A stretch of DNA of 49,802 nt from Clostridiales bacterium (GTDB taxonomy: Bacteria; Bacillota; Clostridia; Oscillospirales; Oscillospiraceae): the NCBI GenBank assembly GCA_020859945.1, contig JAJBVG010000063.1, positions 62,365-112,166 on the forward strand, written 5' to 3'. Shown piece by piece: positions 14,763 to 22,919 of the stretch; the first letter of the stretch is position 1, and the number at the start of each line of letters is the position of its first letter. Both the position numbers and the translations under genes were made by a program. Below the pieces are notes generated by a model. That model had not been told where the DNA came from and searched no databases. It was given only the letters and a program-made list of their open reading frames with translations.

Positions 14763-15093
14763 CCCCACCGCCTTTCAGGTTGCCAAACAGAGCGACCAAC
14801 TTGTCCGGCATCAGGTCGGGGTCAATTTTGCAGATGTTCTCAATGGAACTTCCTGTCTCCATCACACAGATATAACCGCAGACCGCCCCGGCGACTGGGA
14901 CTGTGACCCCCATATCCATATACCCCTGTGCGTAATCAATGAGAACACCCAGGAAAATGATAAGGACGATTCCGACCTTGTGAAACAGGCCCTCCCGCAT
15001 GACGGAGGACGCGAAGGTTTTGGTGGCAAGGGCCTGCACCAGGCCCGTGATAAAGTCCAGCGCGATAAACGCGCAGGTGATGAGGTAAGTCAT
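14752..15093 (-). CDS. Phage holin (Phage_holin_4 type)
   Basis: 113 aa with about three hydrophobic segments (LITCAFIALDFITGLVQAL; VGIVLIIFLGVLIDYA; VPVAGAVCGYICVM). The start, FIALDFITGL, is characteristic of the family named for toxin-secretion/lysis holins. It would form membrane lesions that let the lysozyme reach the wall. AAAGGA precedes the ATG; the end overlaps the lysozyme start. Confidence 0.88.
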   Translation of the reverse strand: MTYLITCAFIALDFITGLVQALATKTFASSVMREGLFHKVGIVLIIFLGVLIDYAQGYMDMGVTVPVAGAVCGYICVMETGSSIENICKIDPDLMPDKLVALFGNLKGGGDDA

Positions 15094-15107
15094 ACAAATC
15101 AGTCCTT

Positions 15108-15770
15108 TCAGTAACTCATTTCCACATAGCCATAGGTGTAATCGTCGCTGACCTTCCGGCTCTTTCGCTTACAAACCCCGCTGTCGTTGTAGTTGATGGT
15201 GTTCAGGGTGCTGCCGTTCTTGCTGGCCAGCAGCTCGGTGTGGGTGGCGCTGGACTTCCCGGTAGACTTGAACAGAACCAGGTCGCCGGGCTTCGGCTCG
15301 TAGCTGGACCCCTTGCTGTGCCAGATGCCCTTGTTCCGGGCCTTCTTCTCCATTTTTGCGGCAGTCCTGGAAATCAGCGACCCCAGGTCGGTCCCCTGCG
15401 ACACACCCCACAAGGCCCCCACGGTGCAGTAAGCCTCGCTGGTGGGTTTTGGGTCGCTTTTGCCGCTGTCGGTGCTGTTGTACCAGGCGATGGCCTTGTT
15501 GCCGGGCTTCTTGCCCAGCCAGCTCTCCCCGTGGAGCAGCGCCGCCGCCACCCGGTTGGGGATGGCAATCAGGTAGGCATCATGCACCCAGCGGTAAACC
15601 CCGTCCACCAGCACGGGCAGATACACCTTGCCCAGCGCCGTGTTGCTGAACTTCCCGCAGTCGTCCGCCTGCACCACCTGTCCGGCGGTGAGCTTGACCA
15701 CGGATTTGCCGGTGCCGCTGGAGGGAAAATCCCTCGCCGCGACTGCCTTCTTTACAACATAGTAACTCAT
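15108..15770 (-). CDS. CHAP/NlpC-like peptidoglycan hydrolase of the virion block
   Basis: 220 aa. The N-terminal 65 residues look like an SH3-type wall-binding unit (SVVKLTAGQVVQADDCGKF). The rest fits a cysteine amidase/endopeptidase: Cys115 in SEAYCTVGALWG, PGDLVLFKS, and His177 in ATHTELLAS, the CHAP/NlpC order Cys then His. It probably cuts stem peptides or cross-bridges, either as a second endolysin or as a tail-associated enzyme since it follows the tail fibre gene by 13 bases. AGGAGG before ATG. Confidence 0.75.
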   Translation of the reverse strand: MSYYVVKKAVAARDFPSSGTGKSVVKLTAGQVVQADDCGKFSNTALGKVYLPVLVDGVYRWVHDAYLIAIPNRVAAALLHGESWLGKKPGNKAIAWYNSTDSGKSDPKPTSEAYCTVGALWGVSQGTDLGSLISRTAAKMEKKARNKGIWHSKGSSYEPKPGDLVLFKSTGKSSATHTELLASKNGSTLNTINYNDSGVCKRKSRKVSDDYTYGYVEMSY

Positions 15771-15783
15771 GGTTTATTCCTCC

Positions 15784-18414
15784 TTAATAAATTGCCACCC
15801 AGTCCACGGTTACGGTGCCGCTGGCGGTACTGTACAGATACAGTGTAAATCCGGTACTGGATATCTTGCTGGCGGAAGCTTGCCGATTCCCCGGTACAGA
15901 GGTACGTGGGTTTGTCAGCACGCTGGGCGTTCCGCTGAACGCCTGCTCGAAGGTTATCTCCTGCGAGGCTGTTCCGTCAGCCGTGCAGGTCATGGACACT
16001 GTCCCCCGCTGGATCTCCGGCACACGGAAACTGTTGATAGTGGCGTCTCCGATTACGTTCAATGCGCTGTCAATGGTGGTATCTCCGGTCACATTCAAGG
16101 TGCCATCTATCGTGACCGCTTTCTCCTTGTTAATTACGCTGAACCAGTATCCCGGTGCTGTCTCCGTATCGGCATCCTGGTAATATCCGAATATGCCGCC
16201 GGGGTGGATGATAAGGGCGCCATCCTGACTGGTGGCGGTATCACAATTATAGTTGAGAAGCGTAAAAATCCCACCATATTGCTCGCAATATGTGTAGTCC
16301 GTTGCATATGAGGACGCACCAACTTTCAAGGACCATATCGGTAAGTACATACTCTCTATGTGTCCGCCGGAAATGTTCGTCCAACCGGCTAACTCGTTGT
16401 AAGAGTAGGCTTCCGTATACAAGCTACCCATCAAATTCGCATTATTTGCGGTCAGATTGCCATCAGAATCCACCGAGAACGTTCCGCCGCCGATGTCTAT
16501 GCTGCCGCCGGTGATGGTCCCCAAATTGGCGGCAATAGCGGACAGCTCCGACACGTTGAGCTTTTCCGCCGTCACTGCTCCGGCCACGATTTTTGCGGCG
16601 GTGATGATGCCGTCCCCCAGGGCACTTGTCCCGAAGGGCGCGGCTACCCACTTGCTGCCGTTCCAGTAATACATGGCGTAGTCCCCGCCGGAAGTGTCAA
16701 ACCACAGGTCGTTGACGCTGAGCGTGTAGTCGTCGGCGGACGGCGCAGCGGCAGTGTAGTAAACGGCGTTTTTACCGCTGGCCAGCACCTTGGCGTCTGT
16801 GACCTTGGTGGTCAGCTCCTTGATCTGCTGGGCCACCGGGCCGGACACCGCCGCGCTCTGCTGGCTCTCGCTCTCTCCCGCCGCCGTGATGGTGCTTTTC
16901 AGCCCGCCGTCGTACTCCAGGGTGTGGGCCATGACGGGAACAAGATAGATGCTCTCGTCCTCGTCCTCCACCGCAGGGGTCCAGCTGGTGGCGGTATCCC
17001 CAATCTCCAGCTTGGCTTTCCGCACCTGCATGGAGTACAGGCTATAGTCAAAGACTTCGATATAGAATCGTGTGGTGTCGTCGATGCTGCCGGAGCCGCT
17101 GGAGAAATAATCATCCGTCAGCGTGACTGTTCTGCTGATGCGCTGCCAGCTGTCGGACAAAGTGACCGTCCGAAAGTCGATGTTGCGGTACAGTGTTATT
17201 GTGTTGCTGTCCGACGTGCAAAGCACAAGCCGCACGATGCACCCCCGGCTTGTAGATGCGTTGATACTTGCATAGTCGTCCGCACGAATATCGAGGGACA
17301 GCGTTACCGTTTGTCCGCGAAGTGAGGAAAACTGGATGGGGTCGCGCCCATCAATGCAGTGCCAACCCAGTGTGTCTGTCGCCGCCCAGGTCGCCACTGT
17401 GTATCCCTCGTCGTCTGCTGCGAGAGTAATAACGTCCTTGTCTGCCAGCCACCCATCCATCGTTCGGGTGTTGGGCAGGTAGTTTCGCCCACCGGTCAGC
17501 GTGGGGACCCGCAGCACGTCCCCCACGTCCACTGCCAACTGTCCCACGGCGGTCAGGGTGGCCGGTCGGTAGGTGAAGCCCTTGACCACGTCCCAGGCGG
17601 TGTCGATGTTGTCCTCGGTCATGAGGGGATTCGTCAGGGCAATGCTGCCGCCAGCGGCCCCGGTGGTGCGCTCCACCTCTGTCGTCTCGGTGGCGGTCTC
17701 CCCGTCGTCGCTGGTGGTTTCCGCCTCCAGCGCGTTGACCAGGCTGGCCACGGTGAAGTCGCTGGTTTTGAACACCATGCCGCCGCTGTAACAGTCATCG
17801 GTCCCCAGCACCTGGCCGCTCTCCGTAAATTGCCGGAACACCAGGCACCCGTCCCGGTCCATACAGGCGTTGGCCCCGCACAGGGCGGCCAAATAGCCGA
17901 TGGCGGTGGAATAGGTCAACCCCGTGGGCATCCCCGCGATGGTCAGGCTGGGAACCGTCCCGGAGAAGGTCAGCCCGGCCCCGCTGCACACGTCTGCCAA
18001 CGCTGCGGCCAAGGTACATTCCCCGGTCACGCTGTCGGAGGGGGTATAGATCCCACCGGCGAAATACAGGTCGTCCCAGGCTTCCACCGTCAGCTTGTCC
18101 TCGGAGATTTCCGCCTTCGTGCCGGTAAAGATGCCCACAGGCGCCCACTCCACCGCGCCGTCAAACTCCTGCCCCAGGTACAGGGTGAACCGCTGATTCT
18201 CCAGCGCCGTCCCCGCCTCCAAAACAATCGTTGCACAAGCGGCGTTGACGCACCCGATGGATACGCTCTCCGACCCGCAAAGGGTGTGCGAGAGGGAAAT
18301 ACTCGTGATTCCCACCGCGTCGTCCCCGTAGTTGGTCAGGACGGTCCCGTCGTCCAGCTCCAATTTGGCGTAGTATTTCCGGCCCGCCACGGTCTCGTTT
18401 GTCAGTTCGTACAC
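15784..18414 (-). CDS. Tail tip/fibre protein (baseplate hub plus variable fibre end)
   Basis: 876 aa. The N-terminal ~230 residues resemble a tail-associated hub domain (KLELDDGTVLTNY, WAPVGIFTG, KAEISEDKLTVEAWDDLYF). The middle carries beta-rich carbohydrate-binding-like modules and a Gly/Asp-rich shaft (TEKLNVSELSAIAANLGTITGGS). The C-terminal ~230 residues are encoded by clearly AT-richer DNA (about 15784-16480), with unusual codons, as expected for an exchanged receptor-binding tip. Start is GTG at 18414, with GAGGAGG eight bases upstream overlapping the previous stop. It would contact the cell envelope of the recipient. Confidence 0.8.
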   Translation of the reverse strand: MYELTNETVAGRKYYAKLELDDGTVLTNYGDDAVGITSISLSHTLCGSESVSIGCVNAACATIVLEAGTALENQRFTLYLGQEFDGAVEWAPVGIFTGTKAEISEDKLTVEAWDDLYFAGGIYTPSDSVTGECTLAAALADVCSGAGLTFSGTVPSLTIAGMPTGLTYSTAIGYLAALCGANACMDRDGCLVFRQFTESGQVLGTDDCYSGGMVFKTSDFTVASLVNALEAETTSDDGETATETTEVERTTGAAGGSIALTNPLMTEDNIDTAWDVVKGFTYRPATLTAVGQLAVDVGDVLRVPTLTGGRNYLPNTRTMDGWLADKDVITLAADDEGYTVATWAATDTLGWHCIDGRDPIQFSSLRGQTVTLSLDIRADDYASINASTSRGCIVRLVLCTSDSNTITLYRNIDFRTVTLSDSWQRISRTVTLTDDYFSSGSGSIDDTTRFYIEVFDYSLYSMQVRKAKLEIGDTATSWTPAVEDEDESIYLVPVMAHTLEYDGGLKSTITAAGESESQQSAAVSGPVAQQIKELTTKVTDAKVLASGKNAVYYTAAAPSADDYTLSVNDLWFDTSGGDYAMYYWNGSKWVAAPFGTSALGDGIITAAKIVAGAVTAEKLNVSELSAIAANLGTITGGSIDIGGGTFSVDSDGNLTANNANLMGSLYTEAYSYNELAGWTNISGGHIESMYLPIWSLKVGASSYATDYTYCEQYGGIFTLLNYNCDTATSQDGALIIHPGGIFGYYQDADTETAPGYWFSVINKEKAVTIDGTLNVTGDTTIDSALNVIGDATINSFRVPEIQRGTVSMTCTADGTASQEITFEQAFSGTPSVLTNPRTSVPGNRQASASKISSTGFTLYLYSTASGTVTVDWVAIY

Positions 18415-18426
18415 GCGCTCGCCTCC

Positions 18427-18807
18427 TCACTGCTCGATGCCATCCACGGTCACGTCCTTTACGTACTGGAACCCGTCCGCCCCGCTGTACAGGGTGTATG
18501 TCGGTGTGCCAAAGTACATGGTCTTGGTGACGGTGGTCCCGGTCATGTCGGTGTATTTCACCTTTACAAAGGGGTCGTCCGCGTTGCTGACCGCGCTCTC
18601 GATGGTCTGGACCTGGTCGAAGGTCAGCACCGGCCACTTGATGGTGATTTTGCTCTTGATAGCCACAATGGTGCCCAGCATTTTGCCGCTGGAGCTGCGC
18701 CCCGTGTCGGACGACCACACCTTTTCCCGGGTGATGGTCACCCCCTCCAGGGCGGGGGTGGGCATTTGCACCCCGCCGATGTAAAGCTCAGATACAGTGA
18801 TACTCAT
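18427..18807 (-). CDS. Tail component, Dit-like position (DUF6711-like)
   Basis: 126 aa, beta-rich (MSITVSELYIGGVQMPTP..., ending in YVKDVTVDGIEQ). Lies between tape measure and tail-tip genes, where the distal tail protein is usually encoded; similarity to DUF6711 phage proteins is from memory. AAGGGGG precedes the ATG. Function assigned by position. Confidence 0.6.
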   Translation of the reverse strand: MSITVSELYIGGVQMPTPALEGVTITREKVWSSDTGRSSSGKMLGTIVAIKSKITIKWPVLTFDQVQTIESAVSNADDPFVKVKYTDMTGTTVTKTMYFGTPTYTLYSGADGFQYVKDVTVDGIEQ

Positions 18808-18819
18808 GCGCCCACCCCC

Positions 18820-20241
18820 TTACGTGTACGCCGCCCAGGGCAGCTGTCCGGTGGCTCTGGCCTGGCTGATGGCGTAGTCCGCCGACGCCTTGCCCACCAC
18901 CTTGCCGTCCAGGGTGACATAGGTGTTGATGGTGACGGTCTGGTTGCCGCCGCCGGACGAGGCCAGCTTGTTCGCGATTTGCGTCGCCACAATGTCCGCC
19001 CACTGGGTATTGCGCTCCAGGGGCACGATGGCCTCCTGCCCGGCCTCTCCCGCTACGGTGTCCCCAAACAGGGTCGCCCGGTCCACGATGCCGCCACGGG
19101 CGGCGAACTTGATGGTAGGCCAACCGCTGAGGCCCAGCGCCTTGTAGACCGCCTTTTTGACCGCCCCAACGTTGGTGTTGTAGGTGATGGTCAGGCCCAA
19201 CGTCTTGTTTTTCCAGCCGGATTTGAACTTGCTCCACAGGTCCGCGGCCGTGTTTTTCAGGCTGTTGGTGATGCTCACTGACCGGGTCCCCCATTTTGAT
19301 TTGAACGTGCTCCACAGGCTACTGGCAGAGGTTTTCAGGCTGTTGGCGATGGAAATCGCCCGGCTGCCCCAGTTGCTTTTAAACGTGTTCCACAGACTGC
19401 TGGCGCTGCTTTTCAGGCTGTTGGCGATACTCACTGCCACGCCGGAGAGCTTACCCCAGGCTGTTTTGAAGGTGCTCCACACGTCGCTGGCGGTGCTGGA
19501 GAGGGCCACGCCAATACTGACCGCCAAATCCGATTGGAGCAGGTCGTTTACGCCCCCGGCCACGCCCTCCAGCTGCTCCGCCAGCAATGAAAAGCCCGCG
19601 CCCAGCCCCTCGATGACCGCCACGATGCCCTCCCCGGCCCAAGCCGCCAGCGGGGACAAAAAGTTGTCCCAAATGGCCTGTCCGATGGGGGCCAGCACGT
19701 CCAGCGCTGCCGAAACCAGGGAAAACGCCCCGGCCAGCGCCTCGATCACCGCCGGAACCGCCGCATCCAGCGCCCAGTTCGCCAGAGGCTTGAGGACGTT
19801 CTCATATCCCCATTTCAGTCCGCCGCTGAGCTGCTTCGCCAGTTCCTCCGCCGCCGCTTTCAGGTTCTGGAAGGCCGTCACCACCTTCCACCCCTTCAGC
19901 GCCCAGAGCTTTTTCAGCGGGGCTAGCAGTCGGCTGGCGATTTTTCTCCCCTTTTCCAGCCATTTTGACAACCGCTGCAACATCGTCAGCTGCGATTTGC
20001 TGCCGGAGCTGCCGCTTTTCCGGCTGCTGCCGCTGCTCTTTCTGCCGCTGGAGCCAGAGCTGCTCGCCGCCTTGCTGAGCTTGTTGATCTCATCGAAACT
20101 CAGCACGTCCCGGACGGCTTTTTTCAGGCTCGTCACGCTGGCTGTGGCGGCGCGGGTGGCCTGGGTCAGCTTGGTCAGCGCGTTGGATACGTCGATGAGC
20201 TTTTTCGTTCCATTGGTCAGGCTATATGTCTCTTCCGCCAT
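18820..20241 (-). CDS. Tail tape measure protein with internal 26-residue repeats
   Basis: 473 aa, short for a tape measure. Helical N-terminus with a Ser/Gly/Lys-rich stretch (residues about 58-85), hydrophobic helices in the middle, then 26-residue repeats of the form SASSLW-TFK-WG-ISIANSLK (residues about 240-345) encoded by nearly identical DNA, and a C-terminal segment ARGGIVDRATLFGDTVAGEA found in many siphovirus tape measures. It sets tail length and is ejected with DNA; 473 residues imply a tail of roughly 70 nm if 0.15 nm per residue holds. AAAGGGGG before ATG; overlaps the upstream chaperone ORF by 20 bases. Confidence 0.88.
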   Translation of the reverse strand: MAEETYSLTNGTKKLIDVSNALTKLTQATRAATASVTSLKKAVRDVLSFDEINKLSKAASSSGSSGRKSSGSSRKSGSSGSKSQLTMLQRLSKWLEKGRKIASRLLAPLKKLWALKGWKVVTAFQNLKAAAEELAKQLSGGLKWGYENVLKPLANWALDAAVPAVIEALAGAFSLVSAALDVLAPIGQAIWDNFLSPLAAWAGEGIVAVIEGLGAGFSLLAEQLEGVAGGVNDLLQSDLAVSIGVALSSTASDVWSTFKTAWGKLSGVAVSIANSLKSSASSLWNTFKSNWGSRAISIANSLKTSASSLWSTFKSKWGTRSVSITNSLKNTAADLWSKFKSGWKNKTLGLTITYNTNVGAVKKAVYKALGLSGWPTIKFAARGGIVDRATLFGDTVAGEAGQEAIVPLERNTQWADIVATQIANKLASSGGGNQTVTINTYVTLDGKVVGKASADYAISQARATGQLPWAAYT

Positions 20242-20572
20242 TGGTTCCCCCTTTCCGTGTTTTCGCTTCCGTCTGCGAACCGGCGTGCCGCTCCATCATC
20301 TGCCGGTACTTCTCCACCTTTCGTGCCCGAATTTCCTCCTCGTTCCAGTAGGGGAACACCTCATAGACCTCATCCAGCTGCCCCTCCGTCAGGGCCTGGG
20401 CGATCAGCCCCGCTTGCTGCCAGGCGATGACCGCCTGCCGCTGGGCGCGCCGCCGCTCCCGCTCCCGGTGGGCGCGGACAGCCTCGGCCACCTCTCCCCA
20501 GGTCAGGTCCTCCACCTCCCAGGGCGGCAACCCGGCAATTTCCCCCTCCTGTACCAGCTCATCCAGGGTCAC
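20222..20572 (-). CDS. Tail assembly chaperone, second part (GT-type extension)
   Basis: 116 aa, highly charged (RERERRRAQRQ), starting at GTG in a GTGA overlap with the preceding ORF's stop. It lies in the -1 frame relative to that ORF and just after a CCCTTTT slippery site, so it is probably made mostly as the C-terminal half of a fusion, as lambda gpGT or its Gram-positive equivalents are. The fusion would be 259 aa. The residues PPWEVEDLTWGEVAEAV and VYEVFPYWNEEE fit the hydrophobic-acidic T domain that recruits tail tube and tape measure proteins. Confidence 0.75.
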   Translation of the reverse strand: MTLDELVQEGEIAGLPPWEVEDLTWGEVAEAVRAHRERERRRAQRQAVIAWQQAGLIAQALTEGQLDEVYEVFPYWNEEEIRARKVEKYRQMMERHAGSQTEAKTRKGGTNGGRDI

Positions 20573-21000
20573 TCCGCCGGAAAAGGGCGCGCCTCCGTCT
20601 CTGCCTCCGCAGGGGCCTCTTCCTTGTCCTCCAGCAGCTGGAACGCCTGCTCCACTGCCTGAGCCACGCTGCGTTTCAGCTGCTCGGCCTGCTGTTCGCT
20701 GACCAGACCCGACTGGGCCGCAATGTCGAAAGCCAACGCCCCAAACCGGGCCTGTCCGTTCCAGCCCTCGTCCACAAGCAGGTCGTAAAGAGCCTCGCCG
20801 TCGGTGATTTCATTGTCATTGCCCCGCCAGTTCAGGGCCTCCTCCAGCAGAGCGGCCATCCGCTCGCCGTCCGTGGCCGCCGACAGGATAACTTGCAGCG
20901 GCTCCTCGCCAAATTTCTCCCGCAGCGCCCGCTGCCCCGCCACGGTCAGCCGCAGCCGGAGCTTCTGCCCGTCCAGCCGCAGGGTGTAGGTTCGTTTCAT
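20569..21000 (-). CDS. Tail assembly chaperone, first part (G-type)
   Basis: 143 aa, start KRTYTLRLDGQKLRLRLTVAGQ, followed by a helical region and an acidic, Ala/Glu-rich end (EDKEEAPAEAETEARPFPAE). Gene order (after the tail tube, before the tape measure) and length fit the chaperone that coats the tape measure. The start at 21000 is chosen over an upstream in-frame codon because AAAGGA lies at the correct distance. A slippery heptamer sits five codons before the stop; a share of ribosomes should shift into the next ORF. Confidence 0.78.
   Translation of the reverse strand: MKRTYTLRLDGQKLRLRLTVAGQRALREKFGEEPLQVILSAATDGERMAALLEEALNWRGNDNEITDGEALYDLLVDEGWNGQARFGALAFDIAAQSGLVSEQQAEQLKRSVAQAVEQAFQLLEDKEEAPAEAETEARPFPAE
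20581..20587 (-). promoter_or_regulatory. Programmed -1 frameshift site (CCCTTTT)
   Basis: On the minus strand the zero frame reads CGC-CCT-TTT-CCG, so C-CCT-TTT fits X-XXY-YYZ exactly and in phase. After a -1 shift the next codons are TCC-GGC-GGA-GTG and run into the following ORF without a stop. Confidence 0.75.
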
Positions 21001-21120
21001 CGTTTTTTCGTCCTTTCCGCGCTCATTGCGCTCCATTTCAGTCGTGCGTCAGGAAACCGCCCGTCCTTTCCCGCCGCCGGGCAGGGCGGACGGGCGGCCT
21101 CTTACTCTACCCGCAAATTA

Positions 21121-21531
21121 TCACGCGGGGTTCGTCACCGTCCAGTCGCTCTGGAGCATCACCACCAGCATGGCGGTGATGAGTTCGTCCACCTTGGCCC
21201 CCACCACATAGGTGCTGACATAGCCGGTGGAGGCGAACACCGTGCCGTCCGGCAGTGTCACCGCCACGGGGACGACGTTCCTGGCGTCCTGGAGGGCTTT
21301 CAGCTTCCGGTAGTCGGAGCTGGCGTCGGCGTTGTCGAACAGGTACGTAATCTCATACGCCTGAGTGTCCTGCACGCCGGGGACATAGTGCTTCATGCTG
21401 TCCTTCATGCAGGTGGCGTCCAGCTCGGATGGTGCGCCGCCGATGTCGCTGATTTCCTGCACGTAGTTCATCTCCACATCGTTGACCTTCACGCTGATGC
21501 CAATGCTGGATAAGCCCTGAGTAGTTGCCAT
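21121..21531 (-). CDS. Major tail (tube) protein
   Basis: 136 aa. MATTQGLSSIGISVKVNDVEMNYV and the later YEITYLFDNADASSDY and VVPVAVTLPDGTVFASTGYV fit the beta-sandwich tail tube fold. It lies in the standard place before the chaperone genes. The size is small for the family but within range. RBS GAAAGGGATGG. Confidence 0.85.
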   Translation of the reverse strand: MATTQGLSSIGISVKVNDVEMNYVQEISDIGGAPSELDATCMKDSMKHYVPGVQDTQAYEITYLFDNADASSDYRKLKALQDARNVVPVAVTLPDGTVFASTGYVSTYVVGAKVDELITAMLVVMLQSDWTVTNPA

Positions 21532-21574
21532 ATAATAACCATCCCTTTCTTTTATTTCGTTTGTCGGCCCATAT

Positions 21575-21593
21575 CATTGCAAATTGTTAATTG
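21575..21593. repeat. Heptamer array at the stop codon of the tail completion gene
   Basis: Minus strand CAATTAA-CAATTTG-CAATG; the TAA inside the first unit is the stop codon of the gene at 21587. Confidence 0.65.
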
Positions 21594-21970
21594 ATGAGCC
21601 GCATGGTCCTCTTATCCACCCTGCGCCCAAACCGCAGGGTTTTCCGCTCATAGGTGCTGTTTTCCACTGTATCCGGCCCCATATAGGTCCGTTTCAGCCC
21701 GATGCCCAGCATGGCCCGGTTGACCAGGTTTGCCAGAGCCGCCGCCGTCTCCCGGTCGAAGGCCCAGATGTCCACCTGGTAGACGATCTCATCCACCACC
21801 GGGCAGTCGGTGGAGCGGTTGTCGTACTCTCCGTAGGTGATGACCACGCCCTCCGCCGCCTCTCTGGGGTAGCTCTGCCGGACAGAAAACGCAATGTCGC
21901 TCTCCATCCCCTCCAGCGCCGCTTTCACCTGCGCTCTCGCGTCCACCAGGGTCAGTTCCGCCTCGGTCAT
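21587..21970 (-). CDS. Probable tail terminator/completion protein
   Basis: 127 aa. LVDARAQVKAALEGME, then VVDEIVYQVDIWAFDRETAAALANLVNRAML, resembles DUF3168-type tail completion proteins (a strand pair and long helix). It lies just before the major tail protein gene, where such proteins are normally encoded. Start 21970 (GAGGAGG upstream) is preferred to a longer reading with a poor ribosome site. The stop codon is inside a heptamer array. Confidence 0.65.
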   Translation of the reverse strand: MTEAELTLVDARAQVKAALEGMESDIAFSVRQSYPREAAEGVVITYGEYDNRSTDCPVVDEIVYQVDIWAFDRETAAALANLVNRAMLGIGLKRTYMGPDTVENSTYERKTLRFGRRVDKRTMRLIN

Positions 21971-21984
21971 GTCCTCGCCTCCTC

Positions 21985-22359
21985 TCAGAACAGCCGCTGT
22001 AGTTGCAGCAGCCGATACCCCAGCCATTGCTGTACTGTCCGCAGCTCGTAGACCTGCCCGTCAATGACGAACCGGTCAAAGGGGCTCAGCTCCAGCGCCC
22101 CATAACACACCCCCTGTACCACATTGTCGGCAGCCTCCCCCTGGGGCTCTGCGGAGTTGCCGCCGCGGAGCTGTCCGTTGGTCTGCCAGACTCTGGTCGT
22201 CTGCCAGCAGATGCCGTCCTCCGTCCCATCGGCCACCTCCAGGTCTGGAGTGTCCATGTCGTAATAGACCACCGTCTCCCCATAGCCGTCGGTTTTGGTG
22301 TGCCGCCGATGGAGGGCGTATCCCCTCCGCCATTCCAGCGGGGTCTGCCGGGTCAGCAT
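21985..22359 (-). CDS. Probable head closure protein (assigned by position)
   Basis: 124 aa, beta-rich (YGETVVYYDMDTPDLEV..., LELSPFDRFVIDGQVYELRTVQQWLGY). The phrase DRFVIDGQVYELRTV matches the pattern of head-closure/stopper proteins (FSPxDxIxxxGxxYxVxxV) seen after the connector gene in siphoviruses. Overlaps the connector gene by 7 bases, so translation is probably coupled. Confidence 0.6.
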   Translation of the reverse strand: MLTRQTPLEWRRGYALHRRHTKTDGYGETVVYYDMDTPDLEVADGTEDGICWQTTRVWQTNGQLRGGNSAEPQGEAADNVVQGVCYGALELSPFDRFVIDGQVYELRTVQQWLGYRLLQLQRLF

Positions 22360-22706
22360 CCCACTCTCCGGTAGCGGGCCAGGCTGTCCAGGATGTCGGC
22401 CACCGCCTCCTGGTACTCCTCCGGCCCCAGATAGGTATCGCTCTGGCTGACCTGCCCTTCGGTGTAGGCGCTGCTCCTGCGCCCCTCCGCCTCAGAGATG
22501 TCCCTCCGGTAGAACAGCGCCGCCAGCTCCACCGCCTTGTGGAGCATCCCGCCGTCCAGCTCGTCCACGCCCAGGTAGAGCAGCAGCTCCGCCTCCGCGT
22601 CAGAAAGCTCATCCTCCAGCAGGGCGACCTCGTCGTCCTCCGGCGCGACCATCCCCAGCTTCCGCTCCAACTGCTCCAGCAGCGTTTCCATTACTTCGTC
22701 TGTCAT
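22353..22706 (-). CDS. Head-tail connector (gp6-like DNA packaging protein)
   Basis: 117 aa and mostly helical; LLLYLGVDELDGGMLHKAVELAALFYRRD matches the Phage_connect_1/gp6-like fold that forms the ring under the portal. AGGAGGAGG precedes the ATG by a proper distance. Lies between the capsid gene and the head closure gene; the 210-base gap toward the capsid gene holds two repeat elements. Confidence 0.75.
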   Translation of the reverse strand: MTDEVMETLLEQLERKLGMVAPEDDEVALLEDELSDAEAELLLYLGVDELDGGMLHKAVELAALFYRRDISEAEGRRSSAYTEGQVSQSDTYLGPEEYQEAVADILDSLARYRRVGC

Positions 22707-22776
22707 AGTATATTTTCCTCCTCCTTCTCAGTAGGTGGCACGTTTTTCTCGGAGCGCTGCCATTCGACAACTGACC

Positions 22777-22840
22777 GCCCCTCTTGCCTCCCCTGAAAGG
22801 GGAGGTGGCGCGGCGTAAGCCGCGACGGAGGGGTTTCGTC
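22777..22840. repeat. GC-rich intergenic hairpin element, family C copy 1
   Basis: CCTCCCCTGAAAGGGGAGG forms one stem and CGCGGC-GTAA-GCCGCG a second, followed by GACGGAGGGGTTTC. Related copies lie at 24355-24451 and 26013-26070. Confidence 0.7.
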
Positions 22841-22886
22841 AGTGTCAGCACCGCGTCCAGCAGTCCTCAACAAGCACTCGACTACG

Positions 22887-22919
22887 AATTGCTAATTGCA
22901 CATTGCTAATTGCTAATTA
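22887..22919. repeat. Heptamer array at the stop codon of the capsid gene
   Basis: Minus strand units of CAATTAG/CAATGTG type starting at the TAA of the capsid gene. No inverted partner was found in this gap. Confidence 0.7.
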
